Of a stretch of 64,000 nt of DNA, positions 33,801-48,800 are shown in pieces. The DNA comes from Carposina sasakii (taxonomy: Eukaryota; Arthropoda; Insecta; Lepidoptera; Carposinidae). Position numbers and translations under genes: made by a program. The DNA is taken from contig CP053169.1 in the NCBI GenBank assembly GCA_014607495.2, positions 9,238,001 to 9,302,000 on the forward strand. The letters are read 5' to 3'. Numbering within the stretch: position 1 is the first letter of the stretch; each line of letters begins with the position of its first letter. The notes beneath the pieces are model-generated. The model was not told the DNA's origin, made no database searches, and was given only the letters and a program-made list of their open reading frames with translations.

Positions 33801-36800
33801 GATGATCATGATCTCCAACGGTATTTCGGCCAAGGCGACCAATCTCTACGAAAATTGGCCAGGCAGGCAGGAGATATAGTGCACAAGTGTGTGCGCAAAC
33901 ACAGATGCACTCTCTATTCCGTTACTCTCATAGTCCGATGGGACGGAAAGCCGACACGACCGGAGAGAGATCAGACGCAGGACCAACGGTTTTACGTGCT
34001 TTCCGAGGCACGAGCTAAGTGACAATTTTGCAACATTAAAATCTGTACATGAAATAAATTCACCCGTGACTGAGATCGAACTTACGCCTCCCGCTTGGAA
34101 GGTGCACATACATAAATCATACATACACAGCTTAAGGATCTATAAATTAAAGAACATCCAATGTCTGCAAAAAATGGGCCATTTTTGCCCACACTCCTTT
34201 TATACAGAACGTAACAAAAGGGCTATGCTAAGCGACATGCTGAGAAATTAGCCCACTGTAGAATTTTTTTCCACGAAATTTAAGATATTTACAGTGACAT
34301 ATTCACAGCATTTCGCTTAATGTGCCCCTTTTGTAACACTCTGTATTTCAAACTAAATGATCGTTTTTTTGTCGCATTTATTTCATACGCAATAAAACCA
34401 AGAAATATTCCTTGAAATCAGCAATCATTACTTCGAGATCTCGGCCATGCATCTGTAGGACAAATGTGACGGACAGACAGACGGACATATTTACGCAGAT
34501 TTCTATATGTATTCTGTGTATACTTGTTTGTATTCGTCTCATTTTCGTTTTAATTTTTCGGCGTAAACTGCGGATAACTGTCATAAGTATAATATTTTAG
34601 TTTTCTTCAATTTTCTTTCTACCCATGTACCATGTCAGAAGCGCAATGTTTAGATTTACCTTAACTTTAAAGTAGAGATATCGCCAAGAAAGTAAGCATT
34701 ACAAATTTGAATATAACAAAAAAATGCTTCAAGCAACAGTTACCATTTTATAGAAATTTTCGACTAATATACAACTTACGGTCTGCAATGAAACGACTTA
34801 GTCCTTCCTTTTAACCGACTTCCAAAAAAAAGAGAGGTTATTAGTAGTACAGTGACGAAACATCGGTTGTCTTCATAAGTTCCACAGACAAAAACCTGAT
34901 TGAATCATCATCATTGTGTTGAAAAATCGAGGTAGAGTCCATTGTCCGATTTCGGAACTAATATTTTTTGTATGCAGTGAAACAGAAAGTGTGGTCATAC
35001 ACATAGTAACTAGCGCCATCATCCAGCAGAAGTATATGGTGAAACGCACAATAGAACAGCGTACAGTCACCGTCACATTCATGGTCCTTAAGATCTTTGT
35101 TTGGTCTCCAGATCCTTATAAGGCCCTAAGCAGTCACGTAGGCCAGACATGAAGCCGCCGGCCATTTTGTAATAACAATTTAAGTTATAATACTATTGGT
35201 ATAAGGTGTAAGATCTGATGTGTGTGTTTTACGCTTTAGCTACTGTTTATGGTAGCTTGTGGTCGTCTGTGTCTAGATTTATTAATTAGGTATTGAATAG
35301 TTAGTGTACAATTAAGTAACTATTTTGTATTTGTTACTTAGATACATACATACATATAATCACGCCTTTATCCCCTACGGAGTAGGCAGAGCACCAAGGG
35401 CTGACAGGACCACATGGTGCCACTTCTGACCTCTGACCAATCCCGAGGGTATAGTTGAGATGAACAAGTTCGGTTAGTAATGACAGGTGGTCAGCCCATC
35501 GCCTACAAAACACCAAAACCCTCTTGTCCCTCTACTGACTTGTACAGTATGCCTGGGTAGAGAAGCAGCTGTAGTATTATACGTTTTTTTGCGTGTGTGC
35601 GCAAACACAGATGCACTCTCTATTCCGTTACTCTCATAGTCCGATGGGACGGAAAGCCGACACGACCGGAGAGAGATCAGGCGCAGGACCAACAGTTTTA
35701 CGTGCTTGCCGAGGCACGAGCTAAGTGACAATTTTACACCATTAAAATCTATACATGAAATAAATTCATTGGCACAGGCCCGTGACTGGGATCGAACTTA
35801 CGACTCTCGCTTGGAAGGTGCACGTTTTAACCACTGGGCTATCACCACTAATCGCAGCTGATGTATACTAGTGTCAGCATAGGAGAATACGCAGACATAA
35901 TGTCTACAGGGATGAAACCTTTGTTTACTAATTTCTATAGAGAATAGAAGACAATGACGCATGATCGCTACATAGATAGATAATTTAATCTGTTGCCTTC
36001 ATTACCATGCATGCTAATTACATATAATATAACTCACTAGCTTGTGATACCTTGTATGTAGACGGTAGCTAAATTGTCACAACACAATGTAATAATGATG
36101 ATCTTTATATCATTGAAAAAGTTGATGGTTCTGCTAACGCTACGTAACAATTTCGCGGTGTGTGGTGTTTTTTGCCAACTCTCCCGTGCTATTGTGGTAG
36201 TAGCACATTGACCTATACGGTGGTAGGCGAATGTACATAACCAGGAGCTAGCTGTCATTTTGATCACAATTACCAATAAGATGAATGAAATTAACAGGAT
36301 ACAGTATCAAGTAGACTTTCTTGAAAATTGTGGCGCTCCTCATTGACAATTTACCCCATTTCACTGTAATTCACAGATTCCTGCTTAACAACATAGGCAA
36401 AGAAAGCCCTCTAACACTTGTAGATTTTTCGCTGGGTCCCATAAATTCCCGCCCATTGTTTACGGTTTGGTTTCCATCATGCTTCATTCTTGACATACAC
36501 TGCTCATTCATTATATGGTGCCAGGAATGACCAAGAATGAGGGTCTCTCGCGAAGTCGCTGATTCCATCCCCAATAAAAATGTCTGTCTGCCTGCTGCCA
36601 GAATCCCAAGTGAGCCAAACATGTAACTAGTCAGGACCGTTATGTATTACCCTAAATTAAATACTGACATATTTTAACTATGGTCACAAGTACAGCTATC
36701 TCCTGGTCTAGCAGTAGACTAGCCTCACATGTACCTTAGTATTTGTTTATTTATTAGCAATTGTGATCCATAATAGGTTATTGTTAGCATTGTCTAGGTT

Positions 36801-39800
36801 TTCAATACTAATACATGATAATTTATAGGAAAAACTCAATAAATCGCCTTATGTTATATTATAACCGTGAAAATTGTATTTTTACGTACCTAAGTACATG
36901 ATGTTATATTTTAAATCGACGACGACAAATGTAGCGAAATAACATAGCACTTAGGTATGTGTAAACATTGCAAAATACTTACAAAACATAAACGTGTCGA
37001 AACATTTTTATTTCAAAGTTGGCTATACATACACATACATATAATCACGCCTTTATCCCTTACGGGCTAGGCAGAACACCAAGGGCCGATAGAACCACAT
37101 TGTGCCACTTCTGACCAATTTTAAGGGTATAATTGAGATGTACAGGTTCGGTTAGTAGTGACAGGTGGTCAGCCCATCGCCTACTAAACACCAAGACCCT
37201 CTTGTCCCTCTACTGACTTGTACAGTATGCCCGGGAAGAGAAGCAGCTGTAGTATCATACGTATTTTTTCACTCCCAGAGCAGCATAGAAGATTTGTCAA
37301 AGTTGGCTATAACTTGGAAGAAAATAAATAAATGAACTATTCCTAGTCAATTATAGCAAGTTTCAGATCAGTAGGACATAATCGTTATCTGTATGTACTA
37401 GAAGCAGATAAGGAAGATTGTTTCGATGCACTTCGATACGAGTATGTACCTAGACTGCGAGCGCATTCCCCTGAATGCGAAAAGACAAAGCTAGCTGGAG
37501 ATCGAGGGACTCAAACTCCTTTGGAGCTTGCCTCGGGTGGTGCTCCAGGCATTACATTATACAGATCCGTTGCTTCATTTTGTCATAAAAAGGAAATAAT
37601 CAAACAGACAGAGCTACTTTTATTAGCATTGCTACCAACATAACGAAAGGTAGCAATAAAACGTGCACCTATAAAAGTTAAACTTTATTCACATAGAGTG
37701 CAACGAAACTGGGTTTATAATGCATGTCCGTTCATCAGATTTACGGTTTTCTATTTCTGGATCAGTTCACCTTTTGTGGTTATCTTTAAAACAATGGAGG
37801 AAGTTAACTTTGGTGGCGTTTTAACTATGGTGGAATATGATTTGGAATTTTTATGGTTCTTGTGTTCGTGTTTCACACCTTTGGTGGGGCGTGGTTTCAT
37901 CTATCAAAGTTTTCCTTTGCCTCACCTAAAATTGGTTATTTGTCCCTTAAACACTTTGATATCCATCGATATGTTGATTATTAGATTGCAATTTGAACTC
38001 GTTTTTCCTATTTTAAAGTCACGCTTATTTACGTAAGTACTTTTAAAATATGCTACATATTTCCATTAATCTATGTAAATTCAATAACTTCATTGAATGT
38101 GACGCAAGTATGCGTCCGACAATGGATGTTGACAGAATAATACTAGGTATGGACATAGTTATTCTAAATGCGTGTTAGAAAACATAACTAGCTTTATACG
38201 CATATTTTATTTAACATCTTCGCGATGTCCATGTAATACCTACAGAATATGAGAATACTCTTACGTTTAGTCATTGACCACCTGCAAGAAAATCCATTAT
38301 CATATTTATTCCAAGACCCTACCCCAAATAGATAAATGGTTAATAATGATTATTTAATTATTAGATGGTACTAGGGTACCTATGTTTCATTTCTAACTTA
38401 GGTATATGCATGATCTAGGATAGGCTCAAAGTTTCGAAGCGACATTTTTATTTAATCATATTTTCTTCTTCTCTCCATCACATCTTTATTCTTCCATCAT
38501 CCATATTAATTCGGACTATCATATTTAAAAATAATAACGGACTCTTAACAACTTAGAACCTTTAGTTACTACACCATTCTGTTTGCACTTATTGACTTTA
38601 TTATTTATATGAAAACTTTTCTCGTATGAGATGAGGAGACTGAAACGTCAAAAAATCGTAACATTGCGTCGGGTAGCTTTGCGTCGTCGTATGATGATGA
38701 TAAATATACATATTTTGTGTTTGTTTGTTCATACGTCACTACTTCCGAGCGCGTCTCGTAAAAGTACCGTAACGTGGCATCCTGCGTTGTAAAACTAAAC
38801 AAATGTACTCGAATGTGGATTCAAATAATAATTCATTGTTTAGATGACGTGTTCTAGCGGCATGCGCATTCGATTTTTGTCTGAGCCGAATATATTTATA
38901 GGCTTTTAGTAAATTTACGAATTACTATGATAGTATAGTATAGGAGTTGCGGCTCTAAGGCATTTAGATGTAATGTAACACTGAACTAACGTAGATTTTG
39001 GTAATATCTAACGGAAATGTTGGTCTGTGTAAACCATCATCATTTTCCTGCCCTTTTCCCATTATTTTCTGGAAATGGAACTTACGTCAATCCATTGCTT
39101 TATTGGGGTTTCTTAGTACATAGAGCTTCATTGGATAAGGGGTAGCAAAAGGCTGTGATGTAAACATGTGTTGGTCGGAATGCCATGCCTTGTTTTTTAC
39201 CGTAAGTAGTCCGTTTACTTTACTTACTATAGATAACGTAAACAAAACAAGACAAAGAGTGAATCATACGTAACGTTAGGTAACCAGAGTCCGTTTCACG
39301 GAATGAGTACCATGCCTAATTTGGGAACTAACATTTTTTGTATCTAACTACACGTATAATGTAGTTAAACATAAAGGAACTAGCGCCATCATTTAGTGTA
39401 ACTATTTGGTGAAACGCACGCTAATTAGTAACGTGTTACTAATAAAAAAAACCGTTATTCAAAACTACACGTTTGCGGCTACTAATCACTCGGCCATTTT
39501 AGGAAATAGGTTATGTTGGTAATGTAATTAGCTAGTTATTTTGGTAATTTTGCGTAGGTGTAATGTATTTTGTGAAGATATGTACATACCTACATAATAC
39601 AAGTACGTGCATTTATCTGTATGGTCTTGTACTGCGGCAGGCTTTACTAGAATAGCTGCATCACTTTCCGTGCTTGTCGTAAGAGTCGACTAATATGTTA
39701 AGAGCTTTCTCCCAGGCGATGAATTGTCACCGATCTCTTACATCTGGCCCCGCTATGCTGAACGTAGCTGCAGAATCTCCTTCGTAATGGATTCTTATTT

Positions 39801-42800
39801 ATACTGGAATTAAGAACTATGATATTATATCATTATATGTATATAATAATAATATTATAAAGCAAAGCCGAAGCAAAGCGATAGCAAAAACTGTACAATA
39901 TTCGCCTTGAGATGTCAAAGTTCCTTTGAAATTTATTTTACGTAATACGAATTTGACAAGTAATCAGCGATTTTTGTACAATTTTCGCTATCGCTTTGCT
40001 TTTGCTAGTTAGGTAATAAGGGGGCCGATAGCTCAGTTGGTTAGAGCAAAAGCATGGTTTGCGGTTGTCATGAGTTCAAATCTCACTCACGTGAATTTTT
40101 TTTTTTCATTTTCTTAATAATATTTATAACTATGATATTGTATTTCACTTTGACTTTATTTTCATCATCATTTACAGCCCTGAGAAGTCCACTGTTGGAC
40201 ATAGGCCTCCCTCAACAACCTCCACTCCGACCGGTCGGAGGCAGCCTGCATCCAACCGACGCCCGCGACCTCCAGGTCGTCCTTATTATTATCCGTCGGC
40301 TTTATTTTCACACAAGATCAAATTCAGTAGATAGATTGGAAGATACCTATAGATCCAAACTACAACATCCTCATATTAAGTGGGTATTGACAAATTTAGC
40401 ACAGGTCAAGGAAGATAACTTATGCATATAAAATTCAACCGTGTTATTACCAAAATATCTTATCTATCTTTTTGAACACATGAACTATAAATGATAAGGT
40501 CTGGAGCAAGTATGAGATATGGTTTGAAGATAACCTTTACCCTGAATTTAACATAACTCTTTACATACTGAATAGCTATTCAAAGTCTCAACATGGAAGA
40601 AATTTTTCCTTTATTTCCATTTGATTTCTATACGACTCTTGTGTGCATGAAAACATAACAGTGACTTCTTTTTTGAATCTTACATACATACATACATACA
40701 GGGTGATTTTTGGTCGTCAACGTTCCCGAAAACGACGAAATCTCCTCATCATTACGAATTGACGATCATTTTTCTCCATACCTAGGAAGTGTCTGGTTTC
40801 CAAAATATTTGGGTCCAAAGTTGAGTAAATAGACTGCGTTTTTCTACATAAATGCACATTAACGCGTGTAGCAAGATTTTTTCGCGACAAATTATTAATA
40901 TGTCTATTTTATTATTATGTCTTTATTGGTATGTTTATGAAAAACTAGCATAAATACTGGGCACTATAAATTTCGCACGATCAAGAAAAAAAAACAAAAA
41001 AATTTACATCGTTTCCCAGCATTTTTTTGGCATAAACTTACTTTATTTGATGTATAGAGTATACCCTTCGTTAAGGGTGGCAACGAAAAAACACCCTGTA
41101 TAATCACGCCATTATCCCTTAGTATGGGGTAGGCAGAGCACCAAGGGCTGATAGAACCACATAGTGCCACTTTGAATCTGGATCATCATAATAATTATTA
41201 ATGCTATCTTATTTATAAAAATGAATTACTGTTTCGCTAAAACTCAGAGTCCTTAACCGATGTTGTGTATATTTCAGTTAAAGAAGGTTCAAATTTAGGT
41301 ATAGTAGGACCTAGAACGTGGTTTTGGGGTCGGTTTCCAGCAGCTGAACCTACTGAAATATTGCTAGTATCTACGTAAATAATCTATATCTCAATTATTT
41401 GCATACTGAAGGTATTTGTGCAAATTTTGGTGAAATTACAGCATTGTTTTGCGTACGATCAGGAATACTCTGGTTAAACTAACATCCATTAGTTCCACAG
41501 ACTTACAGTTTCAAAAATAAGATTACAATCCTAATACGGACACATATACAGGGTGTAACAAAAAGGGTATGTTAAGCGAAAAGCTATGTAAATAGCCCAC
41601 TATAGAGAACCTATCCACAAAATTTGAGACTCGAAATCACATGTTTATTTTTCAAGATTGTATGAAAATTCCTGAGATATTTAAAAAATCTCCATACTAT
41701 CGGGAAAAATACAAAAATAATGTGATTTCGAGTATCATATTTTGTTTATAGGTTCTGTACAGTGGGCTATTCACGTAGCTTTTCGCTTAACATACCCTTT
41801 TTGTTACAGCCTGTAGTATGAACTATATGTGGAATAGGCGCCAACTCTACAATACATTACGATGTCTATATCCTGTCGTTTGAACACCATGTCGTTCCTA
41901 TAATATCCACGTTTCCTATACACTGTGTGGTGACAGATTAAAATCCTATCGGAATCGGAGAAACTTTCTAAACGATTGAGTTTATATGTTGACTCAGTTT
42001 TAAGCTAATTCATTCAGTCTGTAGTACGCGTACGTTTTTCTTATTTTACGTTGTTTTTTTTTGTGCAGGAAACTTTGCTGCGATTTTCCTTGTAGGATTT
42101 AAATAATCTATAAGCAGTAATAATAGTTAGTTTAGCACTAAAGAGGTGAACTGTTATTTTTGTTTATTTAATTATAATTACTTACATCGTTTTAAAGTTA
42201 AAGTTTTTGAAGTAAACACTGACTATTAAAAAGCTATGGACTTTATCCAATACATGCATACCTATTTTATTTAAAACTTGAGCAGTCTATACTCTACTGA
42301 CAGTCTATATTGCTGTCTCTACAAAAATATTGCTGTAACCGATTTATCTGTCTGTTTGTGAAATCACTTCGTGAGTACCTACTTATAAATATGGCGCCAC
42401 CTACTTAATAGTTAACGTCATTCCGATGAGGTCATTATGTTATAAGAACATTACAGGTACGTGATTAGGATAAATATTTGTTACCAGTAACAGAATCAAA
42501 ATACATATACTTAGGAATTATTCTTAGAGATTCCTAGCCTAGAGATATCTTCGAAACTCTAAGTACCTACTTAATATTTTGCCAGCTGTAATATAACAAG
42601 TCGTAATAATCTTTACACTGAATTGACTTAGATTTTATTTAGACCGATCAAATCCTGTGCTGATGCGGGCCTTGACTAAAATAAAGCTTCGTAACTTTAC
42701 GTAATATTTGAGATTTCCTGTAACAAACTAATAAGGGAAGATTCTGTGGCCACACCTCGTTATAATCAATTATATTTCGCAGTTAATCATTATTAATTTA

Positions 42801-45800
42801 TAGCCATTTTTTCCGTCGTAGCATAAATATTAAAAATAACTTTGGAACATTCTGTCTGCCCCAATATTTGAAATGTAAATATTTTTCCGACCAAATGTCT
42901 TACATCCGATATGTTTTATTTTGTTTTGACACTTGTAATAATGTTTATTTAAATCGTTACTTCGCAACGTAGTTATACGAGTTGATTGGTGAAATGGTTT
43001 AGAGTCTAAACGTCGTTTATTTAAAATAAACCACAAGAAATTATCAAATTGTGGGTTTTTCTTGGAAGCAAAATGGATGATTGTATTTTGGAATAAAAAA
43101 GAACGTTCTTTTTTTAATACCTAATTTATAACGATTCTTTATTTCGGAGAATTCAGAGAATAACTTTTGATCGATAAAACATTTAACAAATTCACTTTTA
43201 TTCTGGTATGAAAAGTAAGCGAAGCGAGGAGTCGCTATGCAATTTAATGAAAAACAAACGCGGTATCTGCGTGACATGCCAATACCGAACGTAGTACAAA
43301 TAACTAGTTATTTCAGTTTCTAATAACAGTTTCGTTAAAACGTCTCGATACGCACCGCAAATTTTGAGATCTTTGTGACTAATTAACTATCACAAAAAAC
43401 TACCTGCACTGCATTACTCTAAATACCTTCTTTCCGTGCAAATAAATTGTTGATTTGTGTAGGTACCTATCGATTTACTTTACGATGTTATTGTATATAT
43501 ATCGGGGTACTTTAGCTCAGAACTATTGCAGTAATGCAGTCCACTGCTAAACGTAGGCTTCCCACAGGGCACGCCACATGGCTACTGCCACAGGGGGGTT
43601 TTGCCCATAGTCACCACGCTGAGCAGGCGGGTAGGTGACCGCAGTCTGATTTTCGGACATGTTGTCAGCACGGGAGGCGCTGCTGCCCACCGCTGGAAAC
43701 CCTTAATCGCCTCGTACGATACCCGAGGGCAGGCATGAGGTGGTACAAACTCTACTCTGCCAGCACCACGCGGCTAGTTATACTCGTATATATGTTATCT
43801 ACTAAAGTATTTCAAATTATCATTCTCCGGAAATTAGCCGGTACCTAAGTCCCAAGCCGTTTAAAAAATCTAAGAACCCGTTTTTTTTTCATACAGATGA
43901 TATACTAAGGGCGCCAGTACATCATCAGAGTTGAATCACCCTATTGACCTTACAGTCGACCTTCTCCATTCATAATTGCTATCTCTTTCTGACGTTATTT
44001 ACGAGATCATGAGTAAACGAGATAGCAAGCATGAATGAAGCCAATTGGTGACGAATCGTTTTAATATGTGGAAATTAGTTTTTTTTTATGCTTATATATG
44101 AATGGTTATATTATTATGCCGTCGTTATAATATATCGTTGAATTGACCAAGTTTTTATTAACAATTTCATTAATAACTTGCGACCCTCCCCCTTATTACC
44201 TAACTAGCAAAAGCAAAGCGATAGCGAGAAAATTGTACAAAAATCGCTGATTGCTTGTCAAATTCGTATTACGTAAAATGTATTTCAAAGGAACTTTGAC
44301 ATTTCAAGGCGAATATTGTACAATTTCCGCTATCGCTTTGCTTCGGCTTTGCTATTGCAAATTAGGTAATCTGGGGGCCGTTCCAGCTTCGCACGCTTCG
44401 CAACCTTCCTCTGGCATCACTGGATCTATTTAAAAAACCGCATCAATTTTATACTATGGTATGATGTGTATCATAGTTAGATAAATTCGTTAGAATAATG
44501 GTGAGAGTGCTGGCACGCAATGCAGAGGTCGTGGGTTCGATTCCCACCCGGGTGATGAATTTTTTCCATTTCTTTATTAATAATTTTATCGTTAGAATAA
44601 TTTAAATTAAAAAGGCTGGTTGTTGTGTTTGTGCCTGAAAGCGGCGGAAGGCTCAATCCATGCAGTGAAAAGTCAGTGTGTGATTTGCACATTTCTGCTC
44701 TACAACCTACTGAGATCATGGAAGTTTATCATAACAAAATCCTGTGAGGATGCAGAGCTGCACTTGACTACATCAGCTGCATCTCCTTCAGTGCATGTCG
44801 TAAGAGTCCACTAAGGAACTCAGGGATGTTCTCTCAGGCGATGAGCTAGCAACCACTTCAAGCCATGTGATTGCTGTATCGCGGCACAGGTCGTCTCCGC
44901 TCTGCTCCGACGGCTCCGCTCCGCCTCAGAGGAACCGCAACCTTAGGCCCCGACTCCACCAAAGCGGAGAAGAGATGTTTTTTTAACAACCAATAGAATT
45001 TCGTTATGCGCCGCGTGATTATATCTGTCCCCGCTAAGCGTGGCTCTGGGATCTCCTCTATGATCTACAGTTTTTGGGAGCCATACAAGTAGGTATAATG
45101 TAAAATTGAGGTTTCCTACGTATACAGGGTGTAACAAAAAGGGTATGTAGAGAACCTGTCCACAAAATTTGAGACCCGAAATCACATGTTTATTTTTCCT
45201 GATAGTATGGAGAATTTTTATATATCTCAGAAATTTTCATACAATCTTAAAAAATGAAAATGTGATTTCGAGTCTCAAATTTTGTAGATAGGTTCTCTAT
45301 AGTGGGCTATTTACATAGCTTTTCGCTTAACATACCCTTTTTGTTACACCCTGTATACTCAGTAGCAAGAGTTTTCATTCGATGTAAGTATAGGTAACTA
45401 AAAATGTTGACGATATTATTGATTTAATTAAAATAGCTAGTAAATAAATATGGTAGGTACTCGAAATAGGCATCTAAGCTAACACTAAAGAAACTAATTG
45501 TGTATTCTTAGTTTCAATTGTTAAATTAAAAGCCAAGGGCAATGATATTGTCATTGATTGTAAATGACTGTCGCTGACCGCTGACCATGACGGAGATTCG
45601 GTTAGTTCCTGTATTCTGAATCTACAGGGGCATGTTAAGCGAAATTGTCCACGAAAAGAACTTATCTCTTCGGATACACCTTTTGTTACATCCTGTATAT
45701 TCCATTTTCACGCCCAATATCCCGCAGACATATTGGATTTAAATCGAAAAGCTTATGACTCTCACGAATTAGGGTGTGAGCATAGAGGAGAATAACTATA

Positions 45801-48800
45801 GGGGTGTGAGCCTACTGCGGCGATTCCAGCACAAATACATTAACTTAGAGATTGTAACGTGCCCGATGGGAAATACCTACTATTTAGAAAGTGTTTCTAC
45901 AATAAAAACATAGAAACCTGGTCAATGGGTGTGTCAAGGACTTACATCGACCTCATCACCATCACACCTACATACATTCATTCACGAATTTACGGTGAAT
46001 CATCGAGCGAGAAGTCATCATCTTACCTATCCTATGTAAATAAATAAACAATTGTGTGATACATATGTGTTTATAAATTATATGAAAATTAAATAAAAAA
46101 AAAATAACGTTGCCAATATGTAATTTAGAAAAGAGATGGTAAAATTCGCCATCCGAGTAATTGACCCGGTGGCTCAGTGGTGAGAGCGCTGGCACGCGGA
46201 ATGCATAGGTCGTGGGTTCGATTCCCACCCGGGTGAGGATTTTTTTCCATTTCTTTATTAATAATTTTATGAAAATTAAAATTAAGACAAAACACGTTAG
46301 TAAACATATTCTGGTTAGTCAACACTGTAGATAGAAAATCGTAGTTGCACATTTATAGCCTATTCTCTCTGTAAATACTCGTTAGAATCGATTCTACTCT
46401 AAACGTCCAAAATTTCTACTCACAACTAGATAATTCTATTTACAAAATTATAGACAGACTACTTCTTTTTGACTATTCCCGTGTAGTAAAGCGTGAGCCT
46501 ACCGCCGCCGCCACGTATCACTAAGTAAACGGATCTTAATTCTATGCGTCACATTATCCGTCTAGCATATAAGGTGAAGCAAGATCATAGAAACTAACAA
46601 ACACAATGGGATCTTTACTATTTATAGTCAATCAAACATGCGCATTTTAGTTTACTACCATGTTGGTTATAGCTCATTTATTTTTTATGTATTAAAATTA
46701 ACGTTGCACTTTCCACTCAGAGAGAAAACACACATACCACATTACAAGTATGCTTATTAATTTTATTTTTACAGCGGGGACAAATGACAAGTTTTTGCTT
46801 AGGTATGCTTGAGAAAATGCCCTAATTCCTTAGTCGACTCTTACGATTAGTAGGTACTTTGTCTTATTTGGAAACAGTTATTAAATCAAAGATTAATCAT
46901 ATGATTAGATTCGATTCTTCGCGCGACAAATAAGTATAGTGACTTATATGTAATATGTAATTTCTTTCATTTCTTAGTTGGTAAATCTGGTATTTTTCAA
47001 AGACGCCATTAACGGCATCCGCCATGACCAGAGATGACGGTGCAAAAACTAAATGTAGGTACTGTGTAGGTATATTATATGTGTGTCTGATTACAACTAC
47101 TTTAATTTAATTATGACAAATTTTGTGCAATGCAACTTTTAGATGTTGTCAAGGTATGAATGGTAACTGTCGAGTCATCAATTTCACTTCCTACTTTGCA
47201 ATATGTACCTATATAGGTACATACTTATCTTTTGATATTACGTAAAACACAATATGGTAATTATTGACTTCGGTAGTATCTAACTGCGTTATCTTAGAAC
47301 AAGTGTACAGGGTGTAACAAAAGCGGTATGTTTAGAGAAAAACTAGGAATGTGGTCCACTATAGAACAAAATTTGATACTCGAAATCACAAATTTATTTT
47401 TAAGATTGTATGAAAATTCTTGAACTGTTTAGGAATTTCTGCATACTATCTGGACTGTACTGAACTGCAAGATTACGAAGCAGTCAATTTATTCAAACTC
47501 ACTTTTAATGTCGAGGTGTTATAAAGAATTATGTTATCATTCGTATAGATTTTTAATCAACTTTCATCGATGCAATCTCGGGCGCGAAATCGCGAAGGAT
47601 CAGTTTGCGGCGGGAAGTGAACCCACTTCCCTGGGTCAGATTACAGACATAGTAGTCCTTGTTGCGCATCCTGTATGATCAATTCAGCCCTCAGTTTAAT
47701 GATTATAATGAATAACCTCATAAATTATTATTAGCATTTTCGCAACATATTCATTATTTTCGTAAGATATTCATTATTTTCGTAAGATATTCATTATTTC
47801 TTACAATAAGGGATATATTTCCATCTGACTCCGCGAAAAGTGGCTATTGGATCTCTTTCGTGAATCCTCAGTTTTAGATACCATATTTTAGGGAAATAGA
47901 TGAAATAGACACCCGGATATAGAAAATCCGAATGTACCGTGAAAAAAAACCAACCCAATTAAAAACTCCAATATCTATCTACAAAGGGAGAATTACGTTA
48001 TTTAAAACTTCTTCTACTGTTATTATACCTATATGTATAACTATATTGACGGAATCTTCTCTTTCTTTCCAGTGGATAAGCCCAGAAGAATACACGGTGT
48101 ACACCAGGGACCAGCGACCGCCGCTGGTCATCCCTCGGATCACCCAGTACCGGCCACCGCCACGGCAGAGTCAAGTCAAACACGTGGACTATCAACAGGT
48201 ATTTTTCACATCTATACATTACAAAAAAATAGAGACCAGTCCAGGTATTTAAATGTCTAATGTAAGGTTTTAATAGTCTTTGGATGTGTAGAGTGCGTTT
48301 TACTAAATAGTTCCTTAAAACGATAGTGCTAGTTGCTGAATAACAGCATAGGTACAATAACGGTAAACGGACTCTACACAAAGTTTTTATCCGCATTATA
48401 CAAAATGGTTCTCTTGTCCATGGAAAAATTCTATTTGTAAAGTCACGAAAATGTCCTTGAATAAAACAAGATAATAATGAAAAATATATCTGGAGACAGA
48501 TTTAATTGAATTTAACATTAAATTACGTTCTAATACTTTTACGTGGTCTAATACCAGCGCTCACACTTCCAAAGGATGTGATGGGATGTTTGTTGGACGG
48601 GACAATCATGTTATTCTGGTTATTCGTCTGACTATATTGCTATACTTATATAGTTTATACGAGATAGACAGTTTACAGTTACCCGAAAAAACCCAGCCAA
48701 ATATAGAATTGCAGTGTTGAAATTAGCGAATTCAGTGCATGAATGTTTCCGGAAGGGGACCGTACGGAGTTGCTAATTGTTCGATTACACGGCGTTCATT

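Larger units (their letters stand above)
29131..48072 (+). other. Intron 1 (18.9 kb), repeat-rich
   Basis: It starts GTAAGT and ends TTTCTTTCCAG. It contains the repeats listed separately between 30288 and 47800, plus long AT-rich stretches with nothing recognised (29270-30280, 32050-33000, 33030-33800, 37700-39280, 42000-43520, 46300-47300). I looked for an SH3 or WW exon among the open frames and recognised none, but short exons could be missed by eye. Confidence 0.7.

Noticed and set aside
37698..38036. 112-codon plus-strand frame in intron 1
   Set aside because: Hydrophobic, T-rich DNA translation with no family motif and no splice signals in phase with the gene.
40025..40097. Functional tRNA gene
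   Set aside because: A and B boxes are present but the acceptor arms do not pair and the 5' side is MITE sequence.
46150..46235. Functional tRNA gene
   Set aside because: The acceptor and T arms look good but the anticodon stem does not pair, and the unit recurs with a common tail, so it is a SINE.
47736..47800. CRISPR-like array
   Set aside because: Three 20-bp units directly adjoining, with no spacers, in a eukaryotic intron: a plain tandem repeat.
48073..48198. WW domain in exon 2
   Set aside because: Only one tryptophan, and the aromatic and proline positions do not fit the WW pattern.
48033..48260. 75-codon frame overlapping exon 2
   Set aside because: It conflicts with the phase required by exons 1 and 3.
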